Shown: in pieces, positions 9,296-16,928 of the stretch
Layout of the letters: each line of letters begins with the position of its first letter
Numbering within the stretch: the first letter of the stretch is position 1
Source: Gloeocapsopsis crepidinum LEGE 06123
GTDB taxonomy: Bacteria; Cyanobacteriota; Cyanobacteriia; Cyanobacteriales; Chroococcidiopsidaceae
Assembly (NCBI RefSeq): GCF_015207655.1
Contig: NZ_JADEWN010000009.1
Location: forward strand, 57,288-121,287
Direction of reading: 5' to 3'
DNA: 64,000 bases
Notes under the pieces: model-generated
What the model saw: only the letters and a program-made list of their open reading frames with translations
Told to the model about the DNA's origin: nothing
Database searches by the model: none
Translations under genes and position numbers: made by a program

Positions 9296-9335
9296 AGCCC
9301 TGACTCTAGTCGGAGGGCATCTGTCTTTTTTTTTT
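9296..9335. repeat. GACT/AGTC palindrome with A/T run between rplI and dnaB
   Basis: GCCCT-GACT-CT-AGTC-GG-AGGGC is followed on the plus strand by ATCTGTC and 11 Ts. It looks like a plus-strand terminator, yet the flanking genes run on minus. The sequence AGGGCATCTG next to a GACT/AGTC palindrome recurs near 42657-42682 and, inverted, at 40686-40706, so this is more likely a fragment of a dispersed repeat than a functional terminator. Confidence 0.45.
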
Positions 9336-9348
9336 TATCGAACAGGCA

Positions 9349-9807
9349 TTACTCTGGTACGACCTGAATTTGGACTTCTGCTGTTACCTCTGGATGCAGC
9401 TTAATTTCAGCGGTGTAAGTTCCTGTTTGACCAATATCAGGTAAAGTAATCCCGCGCCGATCTACCTCTTGCCCAATGGCTTCTTGAACTAAAGCTGCGA
9501 CTTCGGGAGCAGTTACAGTACCAAAGATTGCGTCTTTTTCACCAACTTGCTTAGCAATAGTCAATTGCCCAACTTTATCTAATGCTGCTTTTTGGGCTAA
9601 AGCTTGTTGCTTTAATTCTTCTTGACGTTGACGTTCTTTTTCACGCTTGCGTTCAGCTTGCTTGAGAATACCTGGAGTTGCCTGCACCGCTAAATTTTGG
9701 GGCAGCAAATAATTGCGAGCGTAGCCTGGTGCAACTTCAACTAAGTCTCCAGATCGTCCTAACTTACTAATATCCTGATTGAGAACTAATTGCACGCGTT
9801 TTGCCAT
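9349..9807 (-). CDS. rplI: 50S ribosomal protein L9
   Basis: A 152-residue L9 with the N-terminal RNA-binding domain ([31 protein letters not shown] split by the usual Gly motifs), the long connecting helix rich in K/E/Q (residues about 45-75) and the C-terminal domain. It is the usual upstream neighbour of dnaB. The start fits the family consensus MAKR. Confidence 0.97.
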   Translation of the reverse strand: MAKRVQLVLNQDISKLGRSGDLVEVAPGYARNYLLPQNLAVQATPGILKQAERKREKERQRQEELKQQALAQKAALDKVGQLTIAKQVGEKDAIFGTVTAPEVAALVQEAIGQEVDRRGITLPDIGQTGTYTAEIKLHPEVTAEVQIQVVPE

Positions 9808-9999
9808 GATTTTCCTGTCGTGATTTAATTGCTGTGGTGTCTTTGCAGTAGAAGGATGAAACTACGTTGTAAAAAGGGTCAGAATTTATAATCCTAACGA
9901 AATGCAGCAAGCGATCGCAACTACCTATCATACTGCGTGCAGTTAATTTACAGCAATCTTGTTGATGCTGTGATTTATTCTAGAAAAAACTACTGGAAG

Positions 10000-10773
10000 T
10001 TAGAACTGATCTTTCATGCCGCGCAACCGTGCAAAAGTTTGCAATGGATCGTTACTTTGGACTGCTAACTGTAATTCTGGTTGATGCCAACGCAAAAAAG
10101 GATTAGTACGCTTTTCGATACTTAACATCGAAGGGATAGTAGCTGCAAAACGATTGCGTGCTGCTTTAACAGTAGCAAAACGAGCTTGTAACTCAGGGTT
10201 TCCACCATCCACTGTAAGCGCAAACTGCAGGTTCTTTAAAGTATATTCGTGGGCACACCACACTCGTGTATTATCCGGTAAAGCTTTTAATTTACTCAAA
10301 GAATCCATCATTTGGGCTGGAGTACCTTCAAACAAGCGACCGCAACCTCCAGCAAATAATGTATCACCACAAAACAAATCTCCAAGCGCCCCTGGTGTTT
10401 CTGGTGGAAAGTAGTAAGCAATGTGGGCGCGAGTGTGTCCAGGGACAAAAATGACTTCAGCAGTGCGATCGCCAAAGTAAACGCGATCTCCTTCTTTTAA
10501 GAAAACTTGCTGTCCTGGTATTCTCCCGCGATCTTTTTCTCCACCATACACTGTGACATTACCAAAATGCTGCATCAACTTGCGATTACCACCCACATGG
10601 TCATTATGATGATGCGTATTAAAGATTGTCACTAGCTTTGCGCTTAGTTGCTCTAATTGCTGTAGTACTGGTTCCGCCTCTGCTGGGTCTACAACCGCAG
10701 CTATATTTTGCATGGGTTCATGCAGTAAAAAGATGTAATTATCATAAAGTGCTGAGATTCTGATGACTTCCAT
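10000..10773 (-). CDS. gloB: Hydroxyacylglutathione hydrolase (glyoxalase II)
   Basis: A 257-residue metallo-beta-lactamase-fold hydrolase that converts S-lactoylglutathione to lactate and glutathione. The binuclear metal motif THHHNDH covers H54, H56, D58 and H59. [29 protein letters not shown] and [13 protein letters not shown] supply the remaining ligands and glyoxalase II-specific features. The C-terminal HAGH domain ends with LRGMKDQF. Confidence 0.95.
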   Translation of the reverse strand: MEVIRISALYDNYIFLLHEPMQNIAAVVDPAEAEPVLQQLEQLSAKLVTIFNTHHHNDHVGGNRKLMQHFGNVTVYGGEKDRGRIPGQQVFLKEGDRVYFGDRTAEVIFVPGHTRAHIAYYFPPETPGALGDLFCGDTLFAGGCGRLFEGTPAQMMDSLSKLKALPDNTRVWCAHEYTLKNLQFALTVDGGNPELQARFATVKAARNRFAATIPSMLSIEKRTNPFLRWHQPELQLAVQSNDPLQTFARLRGMKDQF

Positions 10774-11124
10774 TGCTTGTAGTTCTATCGCTCTTCCAAT
10801 TAATAACGTAATAAAAATAATTTTTATTCAGAAAAAATATTTAATTAACAATTCAAAGCTTTTACAATTTATACCTAACACTAATGAATAAACACAATAA
10901 TAAGTGAAGATTATAAACGTGCCAAAAGTATTACTGTAATTTACTGAAAATTATAGTGGTTTAAATATTACGAGGTAACTAAAGCTTGACTTAAATTCAC
11001 TGCCCAGATATTCAAATTTCATGACAAAAATGTTCATAACAAGCAGTTAAGCAATGACATTATTGTGATTTATATACAAAACTTAGATATAAATTGGTAT
11101 TTAGTAGATAAAAAGAAAGCAGAT
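10774..11124. other. 351-bp AT-rich intergenic region
   Basis: Lies between gloB (upstream side) and the end of tlyA. It is markedly AT-rich, with many stops in all frames. I see no small gene, tRNA or strong hairpin. It presumably carries the gloB promoter. Confidence 0.6.
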
Positions 11125-11943
11125 TTAGTTGCTAGTGAATTGTTCGCGGACTGTTTGGGCAAACTGAATAATCTGAGAAAAATTAGGTGTTGCAATGTAA
11201 CTATCGATTCCTAACCACAATAAGTATTCGATATTACCAGCAGGACCAAGCAATGGAGAAACGGTTAAGCCACGATATTGCCAATTTAGTTGTTGTGCAG
11301 CTTGTAACACCTGAAAAATTGCCTCAGCTTGTGCTTCAGGATCGCGGACTACGCCTTTTTTGCCAACTTGCGATCGCCCTACTTCAAATTGTGGTTTGAC
11401 GAGTAAAACTGCTTCTCGCGGAAGCTGTAGTAACTCCCACAAAGCAGGTAGAATCTTTGTTAAAGAAATAAACGATACATCAACTACCGCAAAATCAGCA
11501 GCAGCGTCACCCTCTTTGTATAGTTGCTCCGGTTGCAGATAGCGTAAATTAGTCCGTTCTTTTAAAATGACACGCGGATCGTTGCGTAAACCCCAGTCAA
11601 CTTGTCCGTAGCCAACATCAATTCCGTAAACGCGTTTTGCACCAGCTTGCAAAAGACAATCTGTAAAACCGCCAGTGGATATTCCACCATCTAAGCAAAC
11701 ACGCCCAGCAACCGAAATCTCAAATTCAGTTAAAGCTTTGAAAAGCTTTTCTCCGCCGCGTGAAACATAAGGCGATCGCGCTTTAATATGAATTGGTAGT
11801 GTTGTCTCAACCTCAGTACCAGGCTTATCGATAATTTGTTGATTAACAAAAACTTCACCAGCGCGAATCAAACGTTGCGCTTGTTGTCTAGAGGAACAAA
11901 GTTCTAAGTCTACAAGTAGCGTATCAAGTCGTTGTTTAGCCAA
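11125..11943 (-). CDS. tlyA: TlyA-family rRNA 2'-O-methyltransferase
   Basis: A 272-residue protein with an N-terminal S4 RNA-binding domain (residues 1 to about 65: AKQRLDTLLVDLELCSSRQQAQRLIRAG split by the S4 core) and an FtsJ-like methyltransferase domain with GGISTGGFTDCLLQAGA, YGIDVGYGQ and LVKPQFEVG. TlyA methylates cytidine 2'-OH groups in 16S/23S rRNA. A hemolysin role, as older annotations suggest, is not supported by the domain content. Confidence 0.93.
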   Translation of the reverse strand: MAKQRLDTLLVDLELCSSRQQAQRLIRAGEVFVNQQIIDKPGTEVETTLPIHIKARSPYVSRGGEKLFKALTEFEISVAGRVCLDGGISTGGFTDCLLQAGAKRVYGIDVGYGQVDWGLRNDPRVILKERTNLRYLQPEQLYKEGDAAADFAVVDVSFISLTKILPALWELLQLPREAVLLVKPQFEVGRSQVGKKGVVRDPEAQAEAIFQVLQAAQQLNWQYRGLTVSPLLGPAGNIEYLLWLGIDSYIATPNFSQIIQFAQTVREQFTSN

Positions 11944-11958
11944 GACAAAATTGAAGAA

Positions 11959-11990
11959 GGGGTGAGGGGCGAGGGGTGAGGAGTGAGGGG
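11959..11990 (+). repeat. G-rich heptamer tract (GGGGTGA) upstream of tlyA
   Basis: Four heptamers (GGGGTGA, GGGGCGA, GGGGTGA, GGAGTGA) end in GGGG, 16 bp upstream of the tlyA start on the opposite strand. Four G4 runs could form a G-quadruplex on the plus strand, which is the template strand for tlyA. A degenerate relative with C-rich units lies near 22425-22465. Confidence 0.65.
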
Positions 11991-12088
11991 AATAAAAATA
12001 ATTCTTTGTTTCAATCCCATGCTTTTAAGCTACTGTTTCCTCACCTCTCTGAAATATAAGCTTTGTCTATTCTAATGCTTGCAGACTG

Positions 12089-12295
12089 CTACCAAAGGTT
12101 ACGGTAAATTTCCCCTTCCCACGTACTACTCCAGTTAGCCCCAAACGGAAATTGCTGCCAATCCATCGTTTCATCAGAAGTCACACGAGTCAACGATATT
12201 AACTCAGATTGAATTTGTTCAATAAGATCCTGTTCCGCCGCCGTTATTAGCACTTCTGCTGGTTGATTCGAGTTTTGCGCAGGATTATCCATCAT
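12089..12295 (-). CDS. Small conserved hypothetical protein (68 aa)
   Basis: A 68-residue acidic protein, predicted helical in the middle (ITAAEQDLIEQIQSELISLTRV), ending in a Trp-rich tail (MDWQQFPFGANWSSTWEGEIYRNLW, interrupted at Trp residues). There is no signal peptide or membrane segment. I do not recognise a family; it has the look of a small cyanobacterial conserved protein. A second Met at residue 2 could be the start. Confidence 0.6.
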   Translation of the reverse strand: MMDNPAQNSNQPAEVLITAAEQDLIEQIQSELISLTRVTSDETMDWQQFPFGANWSSTWEGEIYRNLW

Positions 12296-12422
12296 GGCAA
12301 CATCAAAAGACTTGCCATTGATTTTGACTCCAACATAGTTAAGATGTCAGTCTTCTTAGAAATTCTTTACTTTTGGATGAACGAGTGGCTAGTGGGAGAG
12401 ATTTGATGATTATTGTTCTTTA

Positions 12423-12510
12423 CTACCCTCTTACCCTACTACTCTACTACCCGCCTACCCTCTTACCCGCTTACCCAACTACCCGCCTACCCTCTTACTC
12501 TTCTACTTCT
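12423..12510 (-). repeat. Octamer tandem repeat, 11 units, G-quadruplex-capable on minus strand
   Basis: Eleven consecutive 8-bp units with plus-strand consensus YTACCCNC (CTACCCTC at 12423, 12455 and 12487; CTACCCGC at 12447 and 12479; TTACCCGC at 12463). The tract ends two bases before the ABC-exporter stop codon. On the minus strand, and so in that gene's transcript, it reads as GGG runs separated by 5-nt loops, a standard potential G-quadruplex. Confidence 0.85.
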
Positions 12511-12511
12511 T

Positions 12512-14347
12512 TCACCGATATCCTGCAGCTTGTAGCGAGAAAAGTCGGGCGTAGCGTCCTTTAGCTTGAAGTAATTCCTCGTGTGTTCCTTGTTCAATTA
12601 ATTCTCCACCTGAGAGAACAACGATCTTATCTGCCATACGGACAGTGGAAAAGCGATGCGAGATTAAAATTGCCATTTTATCTTTGCTGAGAGTGCGAAA
12701 TCGTTGGAAAATTAATACTTCAGCCTCTGCATCCATTGCTGCAGTAGGTTCATCCAAAACAAGAATATCTGCTTGTGTCCGCATGAAAGCCCGCGAAAGT
12801 GCAATTTTTTGCCATTGTCCGCCAGAGAGTTCTTGACCACCTTTAAACCAACGCCCTAACTGCGTGTAAAATTTATCAGCCATTTGCTCGATAAAAGGTT
12901 GTGCCATGCCTTTATCTGCGGCAATATGCCAGTGTGGTTCTTCAACCAAGTGTTGAACATCTCCAACACCAATGTTCTCACCAACAGTGAATTGATAACG
13001 GACAAAATTTTGGAAAATTACGCCAATCCGCCGATGCAACACTTCAATATCCCATTGTTGTAAATCTAAGCCATCAAGCAGAATTCGTCCTGAATCTGGA
13101 GAGTAAAGGCGCGTTAATAACTTAATTAAAGTCGTTTTTCCGGAACCATTTTCACCTACGATCGCCAGTTTCTCACCTGGTTTAAGATGCAACGACAAGT
13201 TTTTTACTGCAGGTTGCAAGCTTCCTGGATAGGTAAATGTCACATTTTCAAACCGAATACCATCTTGTGGTGAGATTCCTTTGGTAACATTACCGCGTGG
13301 CTGGGGAATGTCTTGTTCGAGAAACTCATAGAGATTAGATAAATACAACTGATCTTCGTACATTCCCCCCAGCGAAGTGAGTGCAGAAGAAAAAGTTGTT
13401 TGTCCTTGGCGAAACACAACAAGATACATTGTCATATCACCAAGAGAAATTCGTCCGGCGATCGCTTCTACAACAATCCAAGCATACGCAGCATAAAATG
13501 CCGCACTACTTAGTAAACCCAACCCATAACCCCACACACCTCGGCGTAAAGTTAAGTTGCGATCTTCACGGTATAAGCGATTAAAAATATTGTGGTAGCG
13601 TTGTAGCAACATTGATCCAAGTTGATATAACTGCACCTCCATCGCAAAATCTTCACGCGCAATTAATGTTTCTAGATAGTGCTGTTCTCGCGTTTCTGGT
13701 GCGCGCCAGCGAAACAAGCGAAAGGCTTCTCCGGCAAATTTTGTTTCAGCAACGAATGCAGGGATTGCAGTTAAAACGAGTGCTAACAAAGCCCACAGCG
13801 AAAATTGCAGCAGTAAACCACCGTATGTAACGAGTGAAAGACTATCCTGAACAATACCAAACGTCCGACTAACGAGTGATAAAGGACGACTTGAGGCTTC
13901 GCGCCGCGCCCGCGTCATCTTATCGTAAAATTCAGAATCTTCAAAATGAGCAAGATCTAAGGTTAAAGCCTTTTCTAAAATTAAGACATTAACTCGTTGC
14001 CCTAATAGCACTCGTAATAGTGATTGGCAGATACTCAATCCCCGTTGACTACCCGCGAGTAAGGCGACTAGTATAGCTTCTAGTGTTAAATAGCCTAATG
14101 CAGCGCGATTGCTTTCTAATCCTGATTGCGAGGCTGCTACTACGGCATCAACAATCAACTTACCAATATAGGCGATCGCCCCAGGAAGTAAACCTGCTGT
14201 TAAAGTAAATACTGCTAGAACTACTGTAAGAACGCGGCTAGTCGTCCACACAAGTTCGATAGCCCGTCCACTATAACGAAATATTGCTAATATTTGTCGC
14301 AAGCTTTGCTGCAATGGGAGTGCGATTCCCTGCGGATAACTTTTCAT
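12512..14347 (-). CDS. ABC exporter, fused membrane and ATPase domains
   Basis: A 611-residue half-transporter. The N-terminal ABC membrane domain has about six hydrophobic segments (residues about 35-340). The ATPase domain has Walker A GENGSGKT (398-405), signature ELSGGQ (LSGGQ at 507-511), Walker B/D-loop LVLDEPTAAMDAEAE (from 529) and switch His564. It is of the MsbA/MDR-like type. Substrate is unknown; no processing peptidase or biosynthetic genes adjoin it. The transcript runs straight into a G-rich octamer tract. Confidence 0.9.
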   Translation of the reverse strand: MKSYPQGIALPLQQSLRQILAIFRYSGRAIELVWTTSRVLTVVLAVFTLTAGLLPGAIAYIGKLIVDAVVAASQSGLESNRAALGYLTLEAILVALLAGSQRGLSICQSLLRVLLGQRVNVLILEKALTLDLAHFEDSEFYDKMTRARREASSRPLSLVSRTFGIVQDSLSLVTYGGLLLQFSLWALLALVLTAIPAFVAETKFAGEAFRLFRWRAPETREQHYLETLIAREDFAMEVQLYQLGSMLLQRYHNIFNRLYREDRNLTLRRGVWGYGLGLLSSAAFYAAYAWIVVEAIAGRISLGDMTMYLVVFRQGQTTFSSALTSLGGMYEDQLYLSNLYEFLEQDIPQPRGNVTKGISPQDGIRFENVTFTYPGSLQPAVKNLSLHLKPGEKLAIVGENGSGKTTLIKLLTRLYSPDSGRILLDGLDLQQWDIEVLHRRIGVIFQNFVRYQFTVGENIGVGDVQHLVEEPHWHIAADKGMAQPFIEQMADKFYTQLGRWFKGGQELSGGQWQKIALSRAFMRTQADILVLDEPTAAMDAEAEVLIFQRFRTLSKDKMAILISHRFSTVRMADKIVVLSGGELIEQGTHEELLQAKGRYARLFSLQAAGYR

Positions 14348-14394
14348 CTACGGTTCAATACGGGAAACCCACTCTTTGTAATAACCCTAGCTAC

Positions 14395-14778
14395 TTAACT
14401 TCCTTTTTGTTCGTGATATTCTGAGATTTGATCGTAAATTTCCTCAGGAAACTGTAAATCTTTGTAAACATTACAAGCATCAGGATCGTCAGGATTGGGG
14501 CAAATCGGAAAATCTTGATGTTGTTGCCATTCCAATACTCGTTCGCGACGTGGGGGGTTATAGTCTTTACCTTGTACTTGTTTATAAAGCGATCGCGCGT
14601 CTTCTTCACTAAAATCGCGATCTTTTTGTAGGTATTCGATTAACTCTTTTTCGCTTAAAAAGTGCCGCGCTACCATCGCAAAGACTAATCTACCGTAATG
14701 ACCAATATCCTTACCTGCATCTAAAGCATCTAGTAGATGCGCCATCATGTCGCTTTTGCGTAAATCTGCAATTGCCAT
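14395..14778 (-). CDS. Conserved hypothetical protein (127 aa)
   Basis: A soluble, charged protein. Its N-terminal half is helical (LRKSDMMAHLLDALDAGKDIGHYG, with FAMVARHFLSEKELIEYLQKD), and its C-terminal half holds HQDFPICPNPDDPDACNVYKDLQFP, where two Cys sit in a Pro/Asp-rich loop. This looks like a conserved cyanobacterial family, but I cannot name a function. It lies 47 bp upstream of the ABC exporter on the same strand and could share its transcript. Confidence 0.75.
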   Translation of the reverse strand: MAIADLRKSDMMAHLLDALDAGKDIGHYGRLVFAMVARHFLSEKELIEYLQKDRDFSEEDARSLYKQVQGKDYNPPRRERVLEWQQHQDFPICPNPDDPDACNVYKDLQFPEEIYDQISEYHEQKGS

Positions 14779-14823
14779 ATGTGATGTTCTCCCTGACTTC
14801 TATTTCAATAGTACACAAGTACT

Positions 14824-14882
14824 AAAAAGTTTTGAGTTTTGAATTAAAAGAACTTTCTTAACTCAACATTCATAACTCAACA
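14824..14882. repeat. TTGAGTTT/AACTCAA short repeats
   Basis: Direct and inverted copies of GTTTTGAGTTTTGA and AACTCAACA/CATAACTCAA between the 127-aa gene and the membrane protein. They belong to the dispersed AACTCAA family also found at 15660-15735, 16838-16906, 42451-42640, 58827-58884 and 60455-60665. Confidence 0.6.
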
Positions 14883-15532
14883 CTCCGCCCAAAAGGCGGT
14901 AAAGGCGGACGCCAGCAAAGGTATGCAAGGGGACCAAATAAAGGAATAAGCGCAAACAACCAAAAAAGTTGTGAATCGCTAGAATAACCGCGACGCGCCA
15001 TATCGTCACCAAGTACGGTAGGAAACAAGACAGCAAACACACAAAACGCTAAACTCATACCGTGAATAAAGCGATCGCTTAAGAATTGCTGCACAAAATC
15101 TCCCCAATCGCCAGCAAATAAACCAAAAGCGACTAAACCAATGGTAAAGATCGTCACAGCGACACCAGTACTACGCGAGTCCAGCAACTGTAACCACGAA
15201 TCTTTAGCACCAGTAAATTCTTGATTCGCTTCGCGCAACGCCAAGTACGGGATTAAGCCAATCACACCTGTACCAAGTGACGCGAGTGCAAAAGCCCAAA
15301 ATGGAATCTTCTGCATTCTGCCATCGATGAATAAAAGGCAGCTATAAATGAATATCCAAACACCAATCAGCGAAAACAACGATAAAATCACTGGATTCAC
15401 CTTTGTCCACTGCAACGTCAGAATATTGATTAACAGTGTTAAGGTTTCTTGTAGATGCAACGGTGGTGCAAAAAACAGCACATAGATTATAAATGCTGCC
15501 CAAAGCACCCATAAAATAATTTTTCTACTCAT
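14870..15532 (-). CDS. DUF2834-like conserved membrane protein
   Basis: From MSRKIILW the protein is 220 residues with about six hydrophobic segments, ending PPLPPFGRSVEL. Features include GRMQKIPFWAFAL, GLIPYLALRE, LLDSRSTGVA, DDMARRGYSS and GPLAYLCWRPP. It resembles a cyanobacterial/plant membrane family of unknown function, often labelled DUF2834; that label is from memory. An upstream in-frame Met at 15559 is possible, but neither site has a clear ribosome-binding site. The C-terminus overlaps the repeat region. Confidence 0.7.
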   Translation of the reverse strand: MSRKIILWVLWAAFIIYVLFFAPPLHLQETLTLLINILTLQWTKVNPVILSLFSLIGVWIFIYSCLLFIDGRMQKIPFWAFALASLGTGVIGLIPYLALREANQEFTGAKDSWLQLLDSRSTGVAVTIFTIGLVAFGLFAGDWGDFVQQFLSDRFIHGMSLAFCVFAVLFPTVLGDDMARRGYSSDSQLFWLFALIPLFGPLAYLCWRPPLPPFGRSVEL

Positions 15533-15584
15533 AAGTAAGCGAGTGAAAACGAACATCATTAAAAAACTGGTAATTGGTTAATAG

Positions 15585-15735
15585 TTTTAAGTTTTGTTAG
15601 CGTAGCGGTGCCTTAGCACGTTTTGAATTGTTCGCGAAGAAAGGTGCCGGAGGCATTAAAATTTTGAACTTTGAGTTTTCTTAACTCATAACTCAACACT
15701 CAACATTCATAACTTTCTATTACCCATTACCCAAC
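15585..15735. repeat. Composite repeat block (GGTGCCGGAGGCATT plus AACTCAA units)
   Basis: Contains GCGAAGAAAGGTGCCGGAGG and its continuation CATT (15634-15657), which recurs inverted with one mismatch at 60597-60620, followed by AACTCAA/CATAACTCAACA units and a TTACCCA tract. It fills the gap between the divergent membrane protein and SDR genes. Confidence 0.65.
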
Positions 15736-15756
15736 AAAGGAGAAAATTAACTAAGC

Positions 15757-16431
15757 ATGACAAATCCATCCTACATTTTTCTTGCGGGAGCCAGCCGTGG
15801 CGTCGGTCGAGAAATCGCGCATTGTTTGAGACAACAACAGCTAAAGGTAAAAGCTTTACTACGCAGCGAGGCGACTCGTGCGGATTTAGAAGCAATGGGG
15901 ATTGAGGTTGTTTTAGGCGACGCCTTGCGTGTCAGTGATGTAGAAAACGCAATGTTGTCAGAAGGAATTGCAGCCGTTATCAGCACAATTGGTGGTTTAC
16001 CTAAAGATGGCGATCGCGCTGACTATTTAGGAAACAAAAATCTCATCGATGCAGCAGTCAAAGCCGGAGTGCAAAAATTTATTTTAATTTCTTCAATTGG
16101 TAGCGGTGATAGTGCGCAAGCTTTACCACCTCAAGCTTTGGCAACATTAGGGTCTGTGTTAGTCGAGAAAGAAAAAGCTGAACAACATTTGATTAACAGC
16201 GGACTCATTTATACAATCATTCGACCAGGTGGTTTGAAATCAGAACCCGCAACAGGTAATGGCATTCTTACTGAAGATCCGCGCGTTGCTGGGACAATTC
16301 ACCGCGCTGATGTCGCCCAACTTGTCTGTCGCTGTCTCAATTCAGAAAAGGCGAATAATAAAATTCTCTCCGCCGTCGATCGCCAAATGATGTACGGTCA
16401 ACCTGATTTTGTTGCATTTGATGTCAGCTGA
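15757..16431 (+). CDS. NAD(P)-binding atypical SDR (NmrA/Tic62-like)
   Basis: A 224-residue Rossmann-fold protein. The dinucleotide-binding loop is FLAGASRGVGREIA (about residues 8-21); AVISTIGGLPKDG and the strand FILISSIGSGDS follow, and a late motif is YTIIRPGGLKSEPATG. It lacks the classical SDR YxxxK in the usual place, as expected for atypical SDRs. The substrate is unknown. AAAGGAGAAAA about 9 bp before the ATG is a good ribosome-binding site. Confidence 0.85.
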   Translation: MTNPSYIFLAGASRGVGREIAHCLRQQQLKVKALLRSEATRADLEAMGIEVVLGDALRVSDVENAMLSEGIAAVISTIGGLPKDGDRADYLGNKNLIDAAVKAGVQKFILISSIGSGDSAQALPPQALATLGSVLVEKEKAEQHLINSGLIYTIIRPGGLKSEPATGNGILTEDPRVAGTIHRADVAQLVCRCLNSEKANNKILSAVDRQMMYGQPDFVAFDVS

Positions 16432-16556
16432 GCGATTGAAATCACTGCTACACAAGCGCAACTTATCTTCACAGGTTTTTCCAACGTTACCTCTAGTGCC
16501 GATCTTGCAGTATGATAAATTTTAAGATTGTTTTACAGAATGCTTAATACACGGCT

Positions 16557-16646
16557 ATGGAAATCTTGACACTCGGTTGGGTTACACTGCTTGTTACCTT
16601 CACATGGTCGATTGCAATGGTAGTTTGGGGTCGTAACGGACTGTAA
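16557..16646 (+). CDS. petN: Cytochrome b6f complex subunit 8
   Basis: A 29-residue single-span protein reading [20 protein letters not shown] and then MVVWGRNGL. It matches PetN, the smallest subunit of the cytochrome b6f complex in the thylakoid membrane. A possible -10 (TATGAT, 16511-16516) lies 40 bp upstream. It is followed after 8 bp by another small membrane-protein gene. Confidence 0.95.
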   Translation: MEILTLGWVTLLVTFTWSIAMVVWGRNGL

Positions 16647-16654
16647 AAGCTCAA

Positions 16655-16825
16655 GTGGAAACGACGACAGCACTCAATGTTCTTGTTCTAGTCGCCTTTG
16701 GTTTACTGATTGCAGTAACCGGAGGTGTTTTGTACTTAACAGTTGCAGATTGGCGCGATCGCCGTCGCCAAGACAAAGAAAACCGCGAAAATCGCGTCCA
16801 GGGTAGATATAAACGCAAGAAGTAA
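16655..16825 (+). CDS. Small single-span membrane protein downstream of petN (56 aa)
   Basis: GTG at 16655 opens 56 codons. The product has one hydrophobic helix (LNVLVLVAFGLLIAVTGGVL, residues 7-26), then YLTVADWRDRRR and a very basic, charged tail ending RYKRKK. It is 8 bp after the petN stop, which suggests co-transcription. The membrane helix plus stromal-type basic tail resembles small thylakoid accessory proteins. I do not recognise a named family. Confidence 0.7.
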   Translation: METTTALNVLVLVAFGLLIAVTGGVLYLTVADWRDRRRQDKENRENRVQGRYKRKK

Positions 16826-16837
16826 TTTACCGCTTCG

Positions 16838-16906
16838 CGGAGTTGTGAATTTTGAGTTTTGAGTTTTGAATGACGGATTAAACTCAAAACTCAAAACTTT
16901 GAAATT
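16838..16906. repeat. TTGAGTTT / AAACTCAA inverted repeat
   Basis: Three TTTTGAGTTTTGA-type units are followed by the inverse AAACTCAAAACTCAAAAC, forming a potential long hairpin. It lies between the convergent petN-side gene and phoD, so it may act as a bidirectional transcription barrier. Confidence 0.6.
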
Positions 16907-16928
16907 TTATATTGACAAAAGAGTATTT

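Noticed and set aside
9296..9335. Plus-strand Rho-independent terminator with 11 Ts
   Set aside because: No plus-strand gene ends there, both flanking genes run on minus, and the palindrome is part of a dispersed repeat.
11125..11943. Hemolysin A
   Set aside because: S4 plus FtsJ-like domains identify an rRNA methyltransferase; the hemolysin label is historical.
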